From positions 5,828,001 to 5,892,000 of the forward strand of contig NZ_AP022560.1 of assembly GCF_010726085.1 (NCBI RefSeq): a stretch of DNA of 64,000 nucleotides. Direction: 5' to 3'. The notes under the pieces are model-generated. The model saw nothing but the letters and a program-made list of their open reading frames with translations. It did no database searches and was not told the DNA's origin. Each line of letters starts with the position of its first letter. The stretch's first letter is position 1. A program made the position numbers and the translations under genes. This DNA is from Mycolicibacterium moriokaense (lineage in GTDB: Bacteria; Actinomycetota; Actinomycetes; Mycobacteriales; Mycobacteriaceae). Below are positions 24,791-33,029 of the stretch, in pieces.

Positions 24791-25903
24791 TCAGACCGGG
24801 TCGCGTCGCGTACCCGGGAAACCTCCCGCGACCACCGCTGCCAACTCCAGCAGCGCCTCCCTGGTTTGTGGCCTCAACCGTTCCAGGTCGATCTCGGCGC
24901 CCTCTTCGAGGTGCGGATCGAACGGCACCTGCATCACCGCCCGGCACCGCCGAGTGAAATGGTCGATGACCTTGGTCATGTCGACCTTGCCGGACCGCGG
25001 CCGCACGGCGTTGATGACCGCGATCGAGTTGCGCACCATCTCCTCGTGCCCATGCGCATCGAGCCAGTCGAGCGTGGCCGCGGCGCTGCGGGCGCCGTCC
25101 ACCGAGCCTGAGCTGACCACGATCAGCGCGTCCGCCTTGGCCAGCACCGCCGACATCGCCGAGTGCATCAGCCCGGTGCCGCAGTCGGTGAGCACCAGGC
25201 TGTAGAACCGCTCGAGCACGTCGAGGGTGCGGTTGTAGTCGTCAGCACTGAACGCCTCCGACACCGCGGGGTCTGTCTCTGACGCCAGTACCTCCAGTCG
25301 GCTGGCGCCCTGCGAGGTGTACGCGCGGACGTCGCTGTAGGCCTCGATGCCCTCTGCGTCGCGCAGCAGGTGACGTACGGTCGCGGGCGTCTCCAGCGGG
25401 ATCTTCTCGCTCAGGGTGCCGCGGTCGGGGTTGGCGTCGACGGCGATGACGCGGTCACCACGTAGCGACGCCAGCGTCGCGCCAAGCGTCGCGGTGACCG
25501 TCGTCTTCCCCACTCCGCCCTTCAGCGACAGCACGGCGATGCGGTGACAGCTGCGTAGCGGCTGCAGCGCCTGCGCGATCAGGGCCTCACGGTGGAGGAC
25601 CTTCGGGCTCTCGCCGGCGTTGATGAGCTTGAACGACGCCAGATACAGCCATTTGCGCCAACCCTTCGAGGGGGCCCGCTTGGGTTGGCGGAGCAGGGCC
25701 ACCGTGGACAGGTCGAGATACGGCGGCGGATCGTCGCTTACCGGCGTCGTCTCGGTGGGTGTGGGCGGGATCGGCAACCCGGTGGGTGGCGTCGGTGCGG
25801 TCCAGTCCTGCGGCACATCCACCGCAGGGTCTTTGAAGCGGTTCTGGTCGCGGAATCCGGTTGGGCCAGAAGAGGTTTTCGATGCGACGACGTCGGGGTC
25901 CAC
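24791..25903 (-). CDS. ParA/MinD-like ATPase (Rv0530-like)
   Basis: A 370-residue P-loop ATPase. A Pro-rich disordered N-terminus (about 25-65) precedes the ATPase domain with deviant Walker A LKGGVGKTT (about residues 127-135), VIAVDANPD (A' motif) and LTDCGTG. It resembles EspI and other mycobacterial MinD-like proteins. GTG start two bases after the ccsB stop, so it is the last gene of the cytochrome c maturation run. A role in placing or regulating that machinery is inference. Confidence 0.87.
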   Translation of the reverse strand: MDPDVVASKTSSGPTGFRDQNRFKDPAVDVPQDWTAPTPPTGLPIPPTPTETTPVSDDPPPYLDLSTVALLRQPKRAPSKGWRKWLYLASFKLINAGESPKVLHREALIAQALQPLRSCHRIAVLSLKGGVGKTTVTATLGATLASLRGDRVIAVDANPDRGTLSEKIPLETPATVRHLLRDAEGIEAYSDVRAYTSQGASRLEVLASETDPAVSEAFSADDYNRTLDVLERFYSLVLTDCGTGLMHSAMSAVLAKADALIVVSSGSVDGARSAAATLDWLDAHGHEEMVRNSIAVINAVRPRSGKVDMTKVIDHFTRRCRAVMQVPFDPHLEEGAEIDLERLRPQTREALLELAAVVAGGFPGTRRDPV

Positions 25904-25905
25904 GC

Positions 25906-26877
25906 CTAGGTGCCCACCCCCGCGTACGAGTGCAGGCCGACGGTGACGAGGTTGATGAAGAACAGGTTGAACACCATGGCGACGAAGCCCGCGACGTTGA
26001 TCCAGGCGGCCTTACGGTCGCGCCAGCCCGCCGTCGACCGGGCGTGCAGGTAGGCGGCGTAGATCACCCAGGCGATGAACGACACCGTCTCTTTGGGGTC
26101 CCAGCCCCAGTACCGGCCCCAAGCCTCCTCGGCCCAGATCGCGCCGAAGATGACGCCGAAACCGAACACCGGGAACGCGAAGATCGTCGTGCGATAGGCG
26201 ATGCGGTCCAGGGTCTGCGCATCCAGCAGTCGCTGCACGATGCGGGCGACCACTCCCTCTCGGCCCGGCTCCCCCAGTGGCGACATCTTCAGCAGAAACA
26301 AGATGCTGGCGACGCCGGCGACCAGGAAGACGCCGGAACCGAGGCTGACCACGGACACGTGGATCGGCAGCCAGTAGGACTGCAGCGCGGGCATGACGGG
26401 CGCGGCATGCGTGTACAGCCACTTGCCGGACACCGTCAGCAGGACCAGGACCGGGGCGAGCACGAACACCCACAGCGCACGCAGATGGGGGCGGCGAAGC
26501 ACCACGGCAGCGGCCACCAGGCCGGAGAAGCACGTCAAGTTGATGAACTCGTACATGTTGCCCCACGGCACCCGCGAGGTGGCCAGGCCGCGCAGCACGA
26601 TGCAGACGAACAGCAGACCGATCCCGAGATAGGTCAGCGCCAGCCCGGCACCGCCGATCCGCTCGTCGACACTGCGCCGGGGTGCGTCGGCCACGATGCC
26701 GGGGCCGCCGCCTGGGCGTACACCGGCGCCCACGACCTCGCGCTCGATGACCTTGCGGCTTCGGCTGTAGGCCAGCTCGACCGCGAGCAGCAGCAGGGCG
26801 CCGACGAGGATCACCACCGATGAGGTGAAGGCCCAGTCCGAGTACCGGGCCAGCCCGATGTCGATGTTGTGGTTCAT
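25906..26877 (-). CDS. ccsB: System II cytochrome c synthase subunit CcsB/CcsA (Rv0529-like)
   Basis: A 323-residue membrane protein with eight or so helices and the tryptophan-rich haem-handling motif WGWDPKE, flanked by conserved His residues (YLHARST and the loop near MYEF). With ResB it forms the complex that carries haem across the membrane and attaches it to CXXCH of apocytochromes c. ATG overlaps the resB stop as ATGA. Confidence 0.94.
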   Translation of the reverse strand: MNHNIDIGLARYSDWAFTSSVVILVGALLLLAVELAYSRSRKVIEREVVGAGVRPGGGPGIVADAPRRSVDERIGGAGLALTYLGIGLLFVCIVLRGLATSRVPWGNMYEFINLTCFSGLVAAAVVLRRPHLRALWVFVLAPVLVLLTVSGKWLYTHAAPVMPALQSYWLPIHVSVVSLGSGVFLVAGVASILFLLKMSPLGEPGREGVVARIVQRLLDAQTLDRIAYRTTIFAFPVFGFGVIFGAIWAEEAWGRYWGWDPKETVSFIAWVIYAAYLHARSTAGWRDRKAAWINVAGFVAMVFNLFFINLVTVGLHSYAGVGT

Positions 26878-28547
26878 GAGCTGCTCGCTTGGTGGTTCAT
26901 GTCACGTTCCTCTCGCTGCGCATCGCCGGCCCCTGCCAAGAGGCGCTCGGTCAACCGCTCGAACTCGTCGCCCCAGCCGGAGTTGTCCGTACGGGCCAGC
27001 CCGCCCAGCTCGACGCTCACGGTACCCGGGCCGGCAGGAGTGATTCGAATCCAGATCCGGCGTCGGCGCACCACCAGGGACACCAGCAGCCCGGCCATCA
27101 TCGTCATTGCGAACACCAGCACCCAGATCTGGGCGGGGTCGTGCGACACCTGCATGTTGATGAACGGCACCGCGCCGTCGAATCGCACGATGGTGCCGTC
27201 GTCGAGACGGGTGGACTCGCCTTCGCCGAGGTTGACCCTGGCCTTCTTCGTCAGCCTGCCCTGCTCGATGAGGCGGGGGTCGAGGTTGAACAGCGACTGC
27301 GGCCGGCCGGAGTCCAGGCCGCCGTCGCCCTTGTAGATGTCGATGGCGACGGCCGGGTCGTTGAGCGCGGGGAAGCTGGACGACAGCAGCGTGCCGTGAA
27401 GCTGCTCGGTGGGCGCGAACAGGCCCTGGATGGCGATCTGGTTCTTGCGACGCTCGTCGGCATCGGGATAGGTGCCCGCGGGCGGATCGAAGCGCATCGC
27501 GCCCGAGGACAGCATGGTGATCTGGTCGTCGGGCCGCCACTGCAGCGTCTGCGTGCGGGTCTGGCCGTCGGGAAAGGTGACGGTGAAGGTCGGGGCGTAG
27601 CCGTGGCCCTGGAGGTAGATGCGGTCGCCGCCGATCCGCAGCGGGTGGTTGACCTCGAGCCGGTAGGGCTGCCATGTGCCCGAAGTCAGGTCCGCCCCGG
27701 CCTGGTACTCGATGTCGGCGGCGAACGAGGTGGCCTGTCCGGTCGGCAGGTAGCCGGCCTGGAAGTCGTTGACCCGCAGGCAGATCGGATGCAGTGAGGT
27801 GCCGTCGACCGTGTTGCCCGCCCGGAACGAGTCGAAAGCCGCCGGTGATGCCGAGCAGAAGCCGGGACCGCCGTCGGCGACGACGATGACGTTGCCCTCG
27901 TAGCCGAACATCTTCCCCGCGGCGACCGCGACGAGCAGACCGAGCAGCGAGAAGTGGAAGACGATGTTGCCGAACTCGCGCAGATAGCCCTTCTCCGCGG
28001 AGATCTCGGTCGCGCCGTCCTGCTGGCGGGTCACCGTGCGCCAACCCCGCAACCGGTCGGTCATCGTCGCGGCAAGCGCCTGCGGCTCGCCGGCAAGCTC
28101 GACTGTCTGGTTCTTGGGCAGCCGGGTGAAGTTTCGAGGGGCAAGCACGGGCACCGCGCGCATGCTGCGGACGTGGTCGATCATTCGCGGGGTCAGGCAG
28201 CCCACCAGTGAGATGAACAGCAGCACATAGATCGCGGTGAACCAGAAGCTGGAGAACACGTCGAACGCCTGCAGCCGGTCCAGCCACGGGCCGATCGTCG
28301 GATGTTCGACGATGTACTGCTCGACCTTCGCCTCGTTGAGGCTGCGCTGCGGCAGCAGCGCGCCGGGGACGGCGCCGAGGGCGAGCAGGAACAGCAGCAC
28401 CAATGCGGTGCCCATGGACGTCAGCGTGCGCCACGTGTTCCGTACCAGCGAAAGCTGGGCCCACGCGCCAGCTGGGGAACGTGAAAACCCCTTAAATGCG
28501 CCCTTTTTAGGGGCTTTCCCGTCTTCTCGCGCGTCGGTGGTGCTCAT
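26874..28547 (-). CDS. resB: System II cytochrome c biogenesis protein ResB (Rv0528-like)
   Basis: A 557-residue protein: cytoplasmic N-terminus (1-40), helices at about 48-70 and 100-125, a third near 205-225, a large extracytoplasmic domain, then a final helix at about 485-505. It is the ResB/Ccs1 partner of CcsB. The ATG at 28547 overlaps the ccdA stop as ATGA; the upstream open frame is in another gene and is not part of it. Codons 12-22 encode a terminator-like hairpin (28484-28514) with A/T-ending codons rare in this genome. Confidence 0.93.
   Translation of the reverse strand: MSTTDAREDGKAPKKGAFKGFSRSPAGAWAQLSLVRNTWRTLTSMGTALVLLFLLALGAVPGALLPQRSLNEAKVEQYIVEHPTIGPWLDRLQAFDVFSSFWFTAIYVLLFISLVGCLTPRMIDHVRSMRAVPVLAPRNFTRLPKNQTVELAGEPQALAATMTDRLRGWRTVTRQQDGATEISAEKGYLREFGNIVFHFSLLGLLVAVAAGKMFGYEGNVIVVADGGPGFCSASPAAFDSFRAGNTVDGTSLHPICLRVNDFQAGYLPTGQATSFAADIEYQAGADLTSGTWQPYRLEVNHPLRIGGDRIYLQGHGYAPTFTVTFPDGQTRTQTLQWRPDDQITMLSSGAMRFDPPAGTYPDADERRKNQIAIQGLFAPTEQLHGTLLSSSFPALNDPAVAIDIYKGDGGLDSGRPQSLFNLDPRLIEQGRLTKKARVNLGEGESTRLDDGTIVRFDGAVPFINMQVSHDPAQIWVLVFAMTMMAGLLVSLVVRRRRIWIRITPAGPGTVSVELGGLARTDNSGWGDEFERLTERLLAGAGDAQREERDMNHQASSS
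28484..28514 (-). terminator. Terminator-like hairpin inside the resB reading frame
   Basis: On the coding strand CCCCTAAA pairs with TTTAAGGGG (one bulged A, 9-base loop) and is followed by TTTT. It begins about 33 bases after the resB start codon. The codons (AAA, TTT, CCT) are unusual for a GC-rich gene, which suggests selection for RNA structure. It could attenuate resB-ccsB transcription when ribosomes are sparse. Not a proven terminator. Confidence 0.45.
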
Positions 28548-29332
28548 ATCGGCAACGTCACATCGCTGACGAATGCGTCGCGCACCCAGGACACGAAGTC
28601 GTTCCACACTCCGGTGACCAATGCAGCGCCGACGAGGATGAGCAGGATGCCGCCAAAGATCTGGATGGCGCGGGCGTGCGCGCGCAGCCAGGCCAGCCCC
28701 TGCACGGCCCGTGCCGAGCCGAATGCCAACAGCACGAACGGGATTCCCAAACCGAGGCAGTACGCGATCACCAGCGCCACCCCGCGCAGCACGTTGGCGC
28801 CCTCGGTCGCCGAGGCCACGGCGATCACGCCGGTCAGCGTCGGGCCCAGGCACGGAGTCCAGCCGAGCGCGAACACCGCGCCGAGCAGCGGAGCGCCTGC
28901 GAGCGTCGACAGCTGACGCGGCGCGAACCGGGCGTCGCGCTGCAGCACGGGGATGAACCCGACGAACACCAACCCCATCACGATGGTGATCACGCCGCCG
29001 ATGCGTTGCAGCAGAAGCTGATTGGTGATCATTGCCGTCGTCATTCCGAGCACCGCGACGGTGCCGAGCACGAACACCGCGGTAAACCCAGCGACGAACA
29101 GCGATGCGGCTCCCGCCACCCGAAGCCGCGCCGATTTCGTCGGCACCGACGCCGTCGCGGATACCGGTGCGTCTTCCACGCCGACCACCGCGGCGAGGTA
29201 CGACAGATAGCCCGGCACCAACGGCACCACGCAGGGAGAGGCGAAGGACACGAGCCCGGCGAGAACGCTGACGAGGAACGCCAGTACGACGGGACCGCCG
29301 GCCACCAGCTCGTCGATCCGGTCGAGGGTCAC
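28544..29332 (-). CDS. ccdA: Cytochrome c biogenesis thiol-disulfide carrier CcdA
   Basis: A 262-residue DsbD-type membrane protein with six helices and the two redox cysteines in SPCVVPLVPGY and TPCLGP. It passes electrons from cytoplasmic thioredoxin to the extracytoplasmic TlpA-like lipoprotein encoded just upstream, keeping apocytochrome CXXCH reduced. The GTG start overlaps the preceding stop as GTGA, and its own stop overlaps resB. Confidence 0.95.
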   Translation of the reverse strand: MTLDRIDELVAGGPVVLAFLVSVLAGLVSFASPCVVPLVPGYLSYLAAVVGVEDAPVSATASVPTKSARLRVAGAASLFVAGFTAVFVLGTVAVLGMTTAMITNQLLLQRIGGVITIVMGLVFVGFIPVLQRDARFAPRQLSTLAGAPLLGAVFALGWTPCLGPTLTGVIAVASATEGANVLRGVALVIAYCLGLGIPFVLLAFGSARAVQGLAWLRAHARAIQIFGGILLILVGAALVTGVWNDFVSWVRDAFVSDVTLPI

Positions 29333-29937
29333 GTGCCGCCCTTGCCGGGTTCGGGCTCGGCGGCCAGACGTTCCACCACCGGCTGCAGGTCTTCGGCGAG
29401 CAGTTCGCGCAGGAAGACCGCGGCGACGCGATGCTCACGGTCGAGTATCACCGTGGACGGGATGACGGTGGTGGGGTACCGGCCGCCGAACGCGATCATG
29501 GTCCGCATCGGCGGGTCGTAGATCGAGGGGAACGTGATCTTGCGGTCGACGATGAAATCCGTTGCGGCCTCACGGTTGTTGTCGCGCACGTCGATACCGA
29601 GGAAGGCGACGCCTTTGTCGCGTGTCGCGTCGTACACCTTCTGCAACTGGGTGATCTCGGTACGGCACGGACCGCACCACTGACCCCAGACGTTGACCAC
29701 GACGACCTTGCCCGCGAAGTCGTCGAGCGAGATCGTCTTCTCGGGGTCCATCAAGTCGGGTCCGGACAGCGGGCCCGGGCGTCCGCGACTCTGCGGCGGA
29801 TCGTAGAAGATGTCGGTCTTACCGCCGGGGGCGACGAACTCGAAGTTGCCGCCCTGGGCTACGGCGTCGGAGCCGGTGGAGCATCCGGCGAGCGCGACGC
29901 ACGCCGCACTCGCCAGGATGGCCACCAACAGCTTCAC
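29329..29937 (-). CDS. TlpA/ResA-like thioredoxin lipoprotein (Rv0526-like)
   Basis: A 202-residue exported thioredoxin. It has a lipoprotein signal with lipobox ALAGC (Cys19) and active site WCGPC (Cys88/Cys91), then AFLGIDVRDN and TVIPSTVILD with the cis-Pro. It reduces the cysteines of apocytochrome c for haem attachment and is recharged by CcdA. The GTG at 29937 overlaps the phosphatase stop as GTGA; a longer reading runs into that gene and lacks sense. Confidence 0.93.
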   Translation of the reverse strand: MKLLVAILASAACVALAGCSTGSDAVAQGGNFEFVAPGGKTDIFYDPPQSRGRPGPLSGPDLMDPEKTISLDDFAGKVVVVNVWGQWCGPCRTEITQLQKVYDATRDKGVAFLGIDVRDNNREAATDFIVDRKITFPSIYDPPMRTMIAFGGRYPTTVIPSTVILDREHRVAAVFLRELLAEDLQPVVERLAAEPEPGKGGT

Positions 29938-30542
29938 TGCCCGGCCAGCTCCGAATATCCCCAGCCGACGAAGCGGTCGTCGTGGAAATAGAAGGACGTC
30001 ACCGAGGCCAGGTTGCACAGCCGCCGGGTCGGGAAGTGATGCAGGTTCTTCTTCGTCATGGCGCGGCGCAGGGTTTCGACCGGCAGCTGGTGGCTGATGC
30101 ACACCGCCTCATGTCCGGCCGCCTTGACCCGGGCCCGTTCCAGCGCCGCCATCATCCGCGCGGCGATCTCCGTGTACGGCTCGCCCCATGACGGCTGCCG
30201 CGGGTTGCGCAGGTGCCACCAGTTGCGCGGATCGCGCAGCGCACCGTCGCCCGGCGATACCCGTTGGCCCTGAAAGATATTCGTCGATTCGATCAGGTCG
30301 TCGTCGGTGTCGATGGGCAGGTCGCGCAGCGCTGCGATCGGCGCCGCGGTCTCCTGGGCGCGCTCCAGCGGGGACGCGACGACGTAGGCGATATCGCGTT
30401 CGGCCAGCCAGTGCGCGACCGCCTGCGCCTGGGCCTGGCCGCGCTCCGACAGGTGGTAGTCGGGCAGGCGGCCGTACAGGATCTTCTCGGGGTTGTACAC
30501 CTCACCGTGACGCATCACGTGGACAATCGTTTTCTCGGTCAT
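29934..30542 (-). CDS. Histidine phosphatase-family protein (Rv0525-like)
   Basis: A 202-residue phosphoglycerate-mutase-fold phosphatase: RHGE at residues 11-14, [10 protein letters not shown] and the second catalytic His in CISHQLPVE. It sits between hemL and the thioredoxin lipoprotein with ATGA/GTGA overlaps on both sides, so it is part of the haem/cytochrome operon. Members act on small phosphates; the substrate here is unknown. Confidence 0.9.
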   Translation of the reverse strand: MTEKTIVHVMRHGEVYNPEKILYGRLPDYHLSERGQAQAQAVAHWLAERDIAYVVASPLERAQETAAPIAALRDLPIDTDDDLIESTNIFQGQRVSPGDGALRDPRNWWHLRNPRQPSWGEPYTEIAARMMAALERARVKAAGHEAVCISHQLPVETLRRAMTKKNLHHFPTRRLCNLASVTSFYFHDDRFVGWGYSELAGQ

Positions 30543-31855
30543 GCCTGCGGGGTCGCTTCCGCGGCGGCACGCGCGGCGCCAGGAAGGGCGTCGGCGATGC
30601 GGTCGAATGCGTCGTCATCCAGAACCGAGGACACGAACCACGCCTCGAAAGCGCTTGGCGGCGGGTAGATTCCCGCCTCCAGCAGGGCGTGGAAGAAGGC
30701 GGGGAAGCGCCACGTCTCGGAGGCCCGCGCCGATGCGAAGTCGGTGACCGGCTCGTCGGTGAAGAACACGCTGAGCATGTTGCCTGCCCGCTGAACCCGG
30801 TGCGCCACACCGGCTTCCGTCAGCGCACCGGTCAGTAGCGCGTCGAGGCGGTCGGCGCTGGCATCCAGTGCGGCGTAGACGCTGTCGTCGGCCGCGCGCA
30901 GGGTCGCCAACCCCGCGGCCATCGCGACGGGGTTGCCGGACAGCGTGCCCGCCTGATAAACGGGGCCGAGCGGGGCGAGCCGCTCCATCACCTCGAGACG
31001 CCCGCCGAACGCCGCAGCAGGCAGGCCGCCGCTCATCACCTTGCCGAAGGTGAACAGATCGGCGTCCACGGGATCGATTCCGTACCAACCTGATCGGCTG
31101 ACCCGGAACCCCGTCATCACCTCGTCGGAGATTAGCAACGCGCCGTGCTCTTCCGTGATGCGGCGCAGGGCCGCATTGAACCCGGGCAGCGGCGGGACGC
31201 AGCCCATGTTGCCGGGGCTGGCCTCGGTGATGACGCAGGCGATCTCGTCGCCGAACCGGGCGAACACCTCTTCGACCGCGGCGATGTTGTTGTAGGGCAG
31301 GACGATCGTGTCGGCCGCGGCGGCGCCGGTGACACCCGGCGACGACGGCAGACCGAGGGTCGCGACGCCGGAACCCGCGTCGGCCAAAAGGGCATCGCTG
31401 TGCCCGTGGTAGCAGCCGGAGAACTTGATGATCTTGGCGCGGCCGGTGTATCCGCGCGCCAGCCGGATCGCGCTCATGGTGGCCTCGGTGCCGGAGTTCA
31501 CCAAGCGGATCCGATCGACGGGAGCGACCCGGCCGATGATCTCCTTGGCGAGTTCGGTCTCCGACGGGGTCGGGGCGCCGAAGGACAGGCCGTCCGAAGC
31601 GACGCGTTGGACCGCGTCGACGACGGCAGGGTGCGCGTGCCCGAGGATCATCGGCCCCCACGAACACACCAGGTCGACGTAGGTGTTGCCGTCGGCGTCG
31701 GTGAGCCGGTAACCGCTGGCGGACGTGATGAAGCGCGGGGTGCCACCGACCGCGTTGAAGGCGCGGACCGGCGAGTTCACCCCGCCGGGGATGACGGAGC
31801 ACGCGTCGGCGAACAGCGCGGCAGACGCCGACGTCGTCGATGAGGCGCTACGCAT
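30539..31855 (-). CDS. hemL: Glutamate-1-semialdehyde 2,1-aminomutase
   Basis: A PLP enzyme of 438 residues that converts glutamate-1-semialdehyde to 5-aminolevulinate, the step after HemA. It has [18 protein letters not shown] and the Schiff-base Lys in FGKVMSGG (about residue 272). The start may be ATG at 31855 or GTG six bases upstream. It heads the haem/cytochrome c run; hemA, hemC, hemD and hemB are about 11-16 kb away in a second operon. Confidence 0.96.
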   Translation of the reverse strand: MRSASSTTSASAALFADACSVIPGGVNSPVRAFNAVGGTPRFITSASGYRLTDADGNTYVDLVCSWGPMILGHAHPAVVDAVQRVASDGLSFGAPTPSETELAKEIIGRVAPVDRIRLVNSGTEATMSAIRLARGYTGRAKIIKFSGCYHGHSDALLADAGSGVATLGLPSSPGVTGAAAADTIVLPYNNIAAVEEVFARFGDEIACVITEASPGNMGCVPPLPGFNAALRRITEEHGALLISDEVMTGFRVSRSGWYGIDPVDADLFTFGKVMSGGLPAAAFGGRLEVMERLAPLGPVYQAGTLSGNPVAMAAGLATLRAADDSVYAALDASADRLDALLTGALTEAGVAHRVQRAGNMLSVFFTDEPVTDFASARASETWRFPAFFHALLEAGIYPPPSAFEAWFVSSVLDDDAFDRIADALPGAARAAAEATPQA

Positions 31856-31923
31856 GGCCACCAGTCTCCCAGCCGGGTCCGATGCGTCAACTACAGGGTG
31901 TAGGAGCCGTCAGGCCGTGCGCA

Positions 31924-32817
31924 TCAGATTTTCCACTTGAACCGCCAGAACAGAACTGCCAGGACCAGGCTGATGCCGCTGATCAGCAGGCCGATGGGGA
32001 TCAAGTAGATGATCGAGGGCACGCCGACCAGGACTGCGACCATCACGAACGTTCGCCAGGTCGTAGATCGGGAGTCCCCCTCGCCGAAGAAACGGGACAG
32101 GTGTTCGCCGATGTTCTGCGCCACTTCCTCGTCTGCCAGTTCAGAGGCCAGTCCGAATCTCTCGACAAGCGTGAGCCAGTCCTCCTCGAACAGGAGGAAA
32201 GCCGGCTTCTTCGCCTTTGGTCGCGCGCGCCAGACGCTAAATGCCGGGTGCGGTGTGATGGCCATGCTTTCCAGGCCAGGGCCGTCCAGCACCAACACCG
32301 GGAGGCCCCCGTAGTGCGCTCGGGTCGCCGTCAGCTCGCCGAACAGTCCCGAGCCGATGAGCTCATTGGTCTTGAGGTCGATCACCCGGATCGCATCCCC
32401 GCACACGTCGATTGCACGGCGGGGCGTCTGTTGGTCCCAGGTGCCATACGGATAGAGCAGGTAGCGGACCGGTGCCTGAAGGTTCTCGCTCTGTAAACGG
32501 CGGGCCAGTTCGAGTTTCACCCGATCCAGATACAGGTCGACCTCGCCTTCGCGGTAACCGAAGCTGCCGACCGGCGGCTTGGAGAATGTCACGTTGTCGA
32601 TATCCGCGCGAGTGAGAGCGCCCGGCGCCGCCGGATCGCGCAACGTCACCTCGACCCGTTGGACGAACGCGTCGACCTCGTCGCGGTGGTAGGCACCCTG
32701 GCTGCGGGAGGCCTCCGGGAAAGCAGCGGCGGTGGGCTCGGGTGCCGCGACTGGTTTCCCCTCGGCCAACCGGCGTTCCAGCTCCGCGATGCGGCGCTCA
32801 GGATCGTCTTCGTTCAT
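31924..32817 (-). CDS. DivIVA-like-domain membrane protein
   Basis: A 297-residue protein with an N-terminal coiled segment (IAELERRLAEG), two short DivIVA-type motifs (YHRDEVDAFVQRV and GYREGEVDLYLDRV), a central beta-rich region, and two C-terminal membrane helices (about 248-268 and 272-290). The ATG at 32817 has GAGG upstream and overlaps the stop of a small secreted-peptide gene as ATGA. It may tether a curvature or polar-growth factor to the membrane; that is inference. Confidence 0.75.
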   Translation of the reverse strand: MNEDDPERRIAELERRLAEGKPVAAPEPTAAAFPEASRSQGAYHRDEVDAFVQRVEVTLRDPAAPGALTRADIDNVTFSKPPVGSFGYREGEVDLYLDRVKLELARRLQSENLQAPVRYLLYPYGTWDQQTPRRAIDVCGDAIRVIDLKTNELIGSGLFGELTATRAHYGGLPVLVLDGPGLESMAITPHPAFSVWRARPKAKKPAFLLFEEDWLTLVERFGLASELADEEVAQNIGEHLSRFFGEGDSRSTTWRTFVMVAVLVGVPSIIYLIPIGLLISGISLVLAVLFWRFKWKI

Positions 32818-32963
32818 CGCAACCTCACTAGAGGCACCATGTCCTGGCCCGGGCACCATTGAGATGGGCCTTGGTTATCCGCGTGCGCCGTTCCGGCCGC
32901 CAGCCCGAATCCACCGAACATCGTTACCGCCGTTGTCAATCCGGTAACGAGGGTTCGCCTCAT
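32814..32963 (-). CDS. Secreted micro-protein, likely truncated (49 aa)
   Basis: ATG at 32963 is preceded by GGAAGG. It encodes a clear signal peptide (MRRTLVTG, hydrophobic core, GTAHAD cleavage site) and a mature part of about 20 residues beginning DNQGPSQWCPGQ. That opening is typical of small secreted mycobacterial proteins of about 100 residues, but the rest of the fold is missing. Its stop overlaps the DivIVA-like start as ATGA. It may be a 3'-truncated relic or a genuine peptide. Confidence 0.6.
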   Translation of the reverse strand: MRRTLVTGLTTAVTMFGGFGLAAGTAHADNQGPSQWCPGQDMVPLVRLR

Positions 32964-33029
32964 GACGGATCCTTCCGTCCGTGGCCCGCTGGCGCGGCTG
33001 AGTCCCATTGTGGAGGTCATCACGGCCGT

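Noticed and set aside
28548..29438. Apparent 297-residue N-terminal extension of ResB
   Set aside because: It runs through ccdA out of frame. The ATG at 28547 with ATGA overlap and the ResB N-terminus give the true start.
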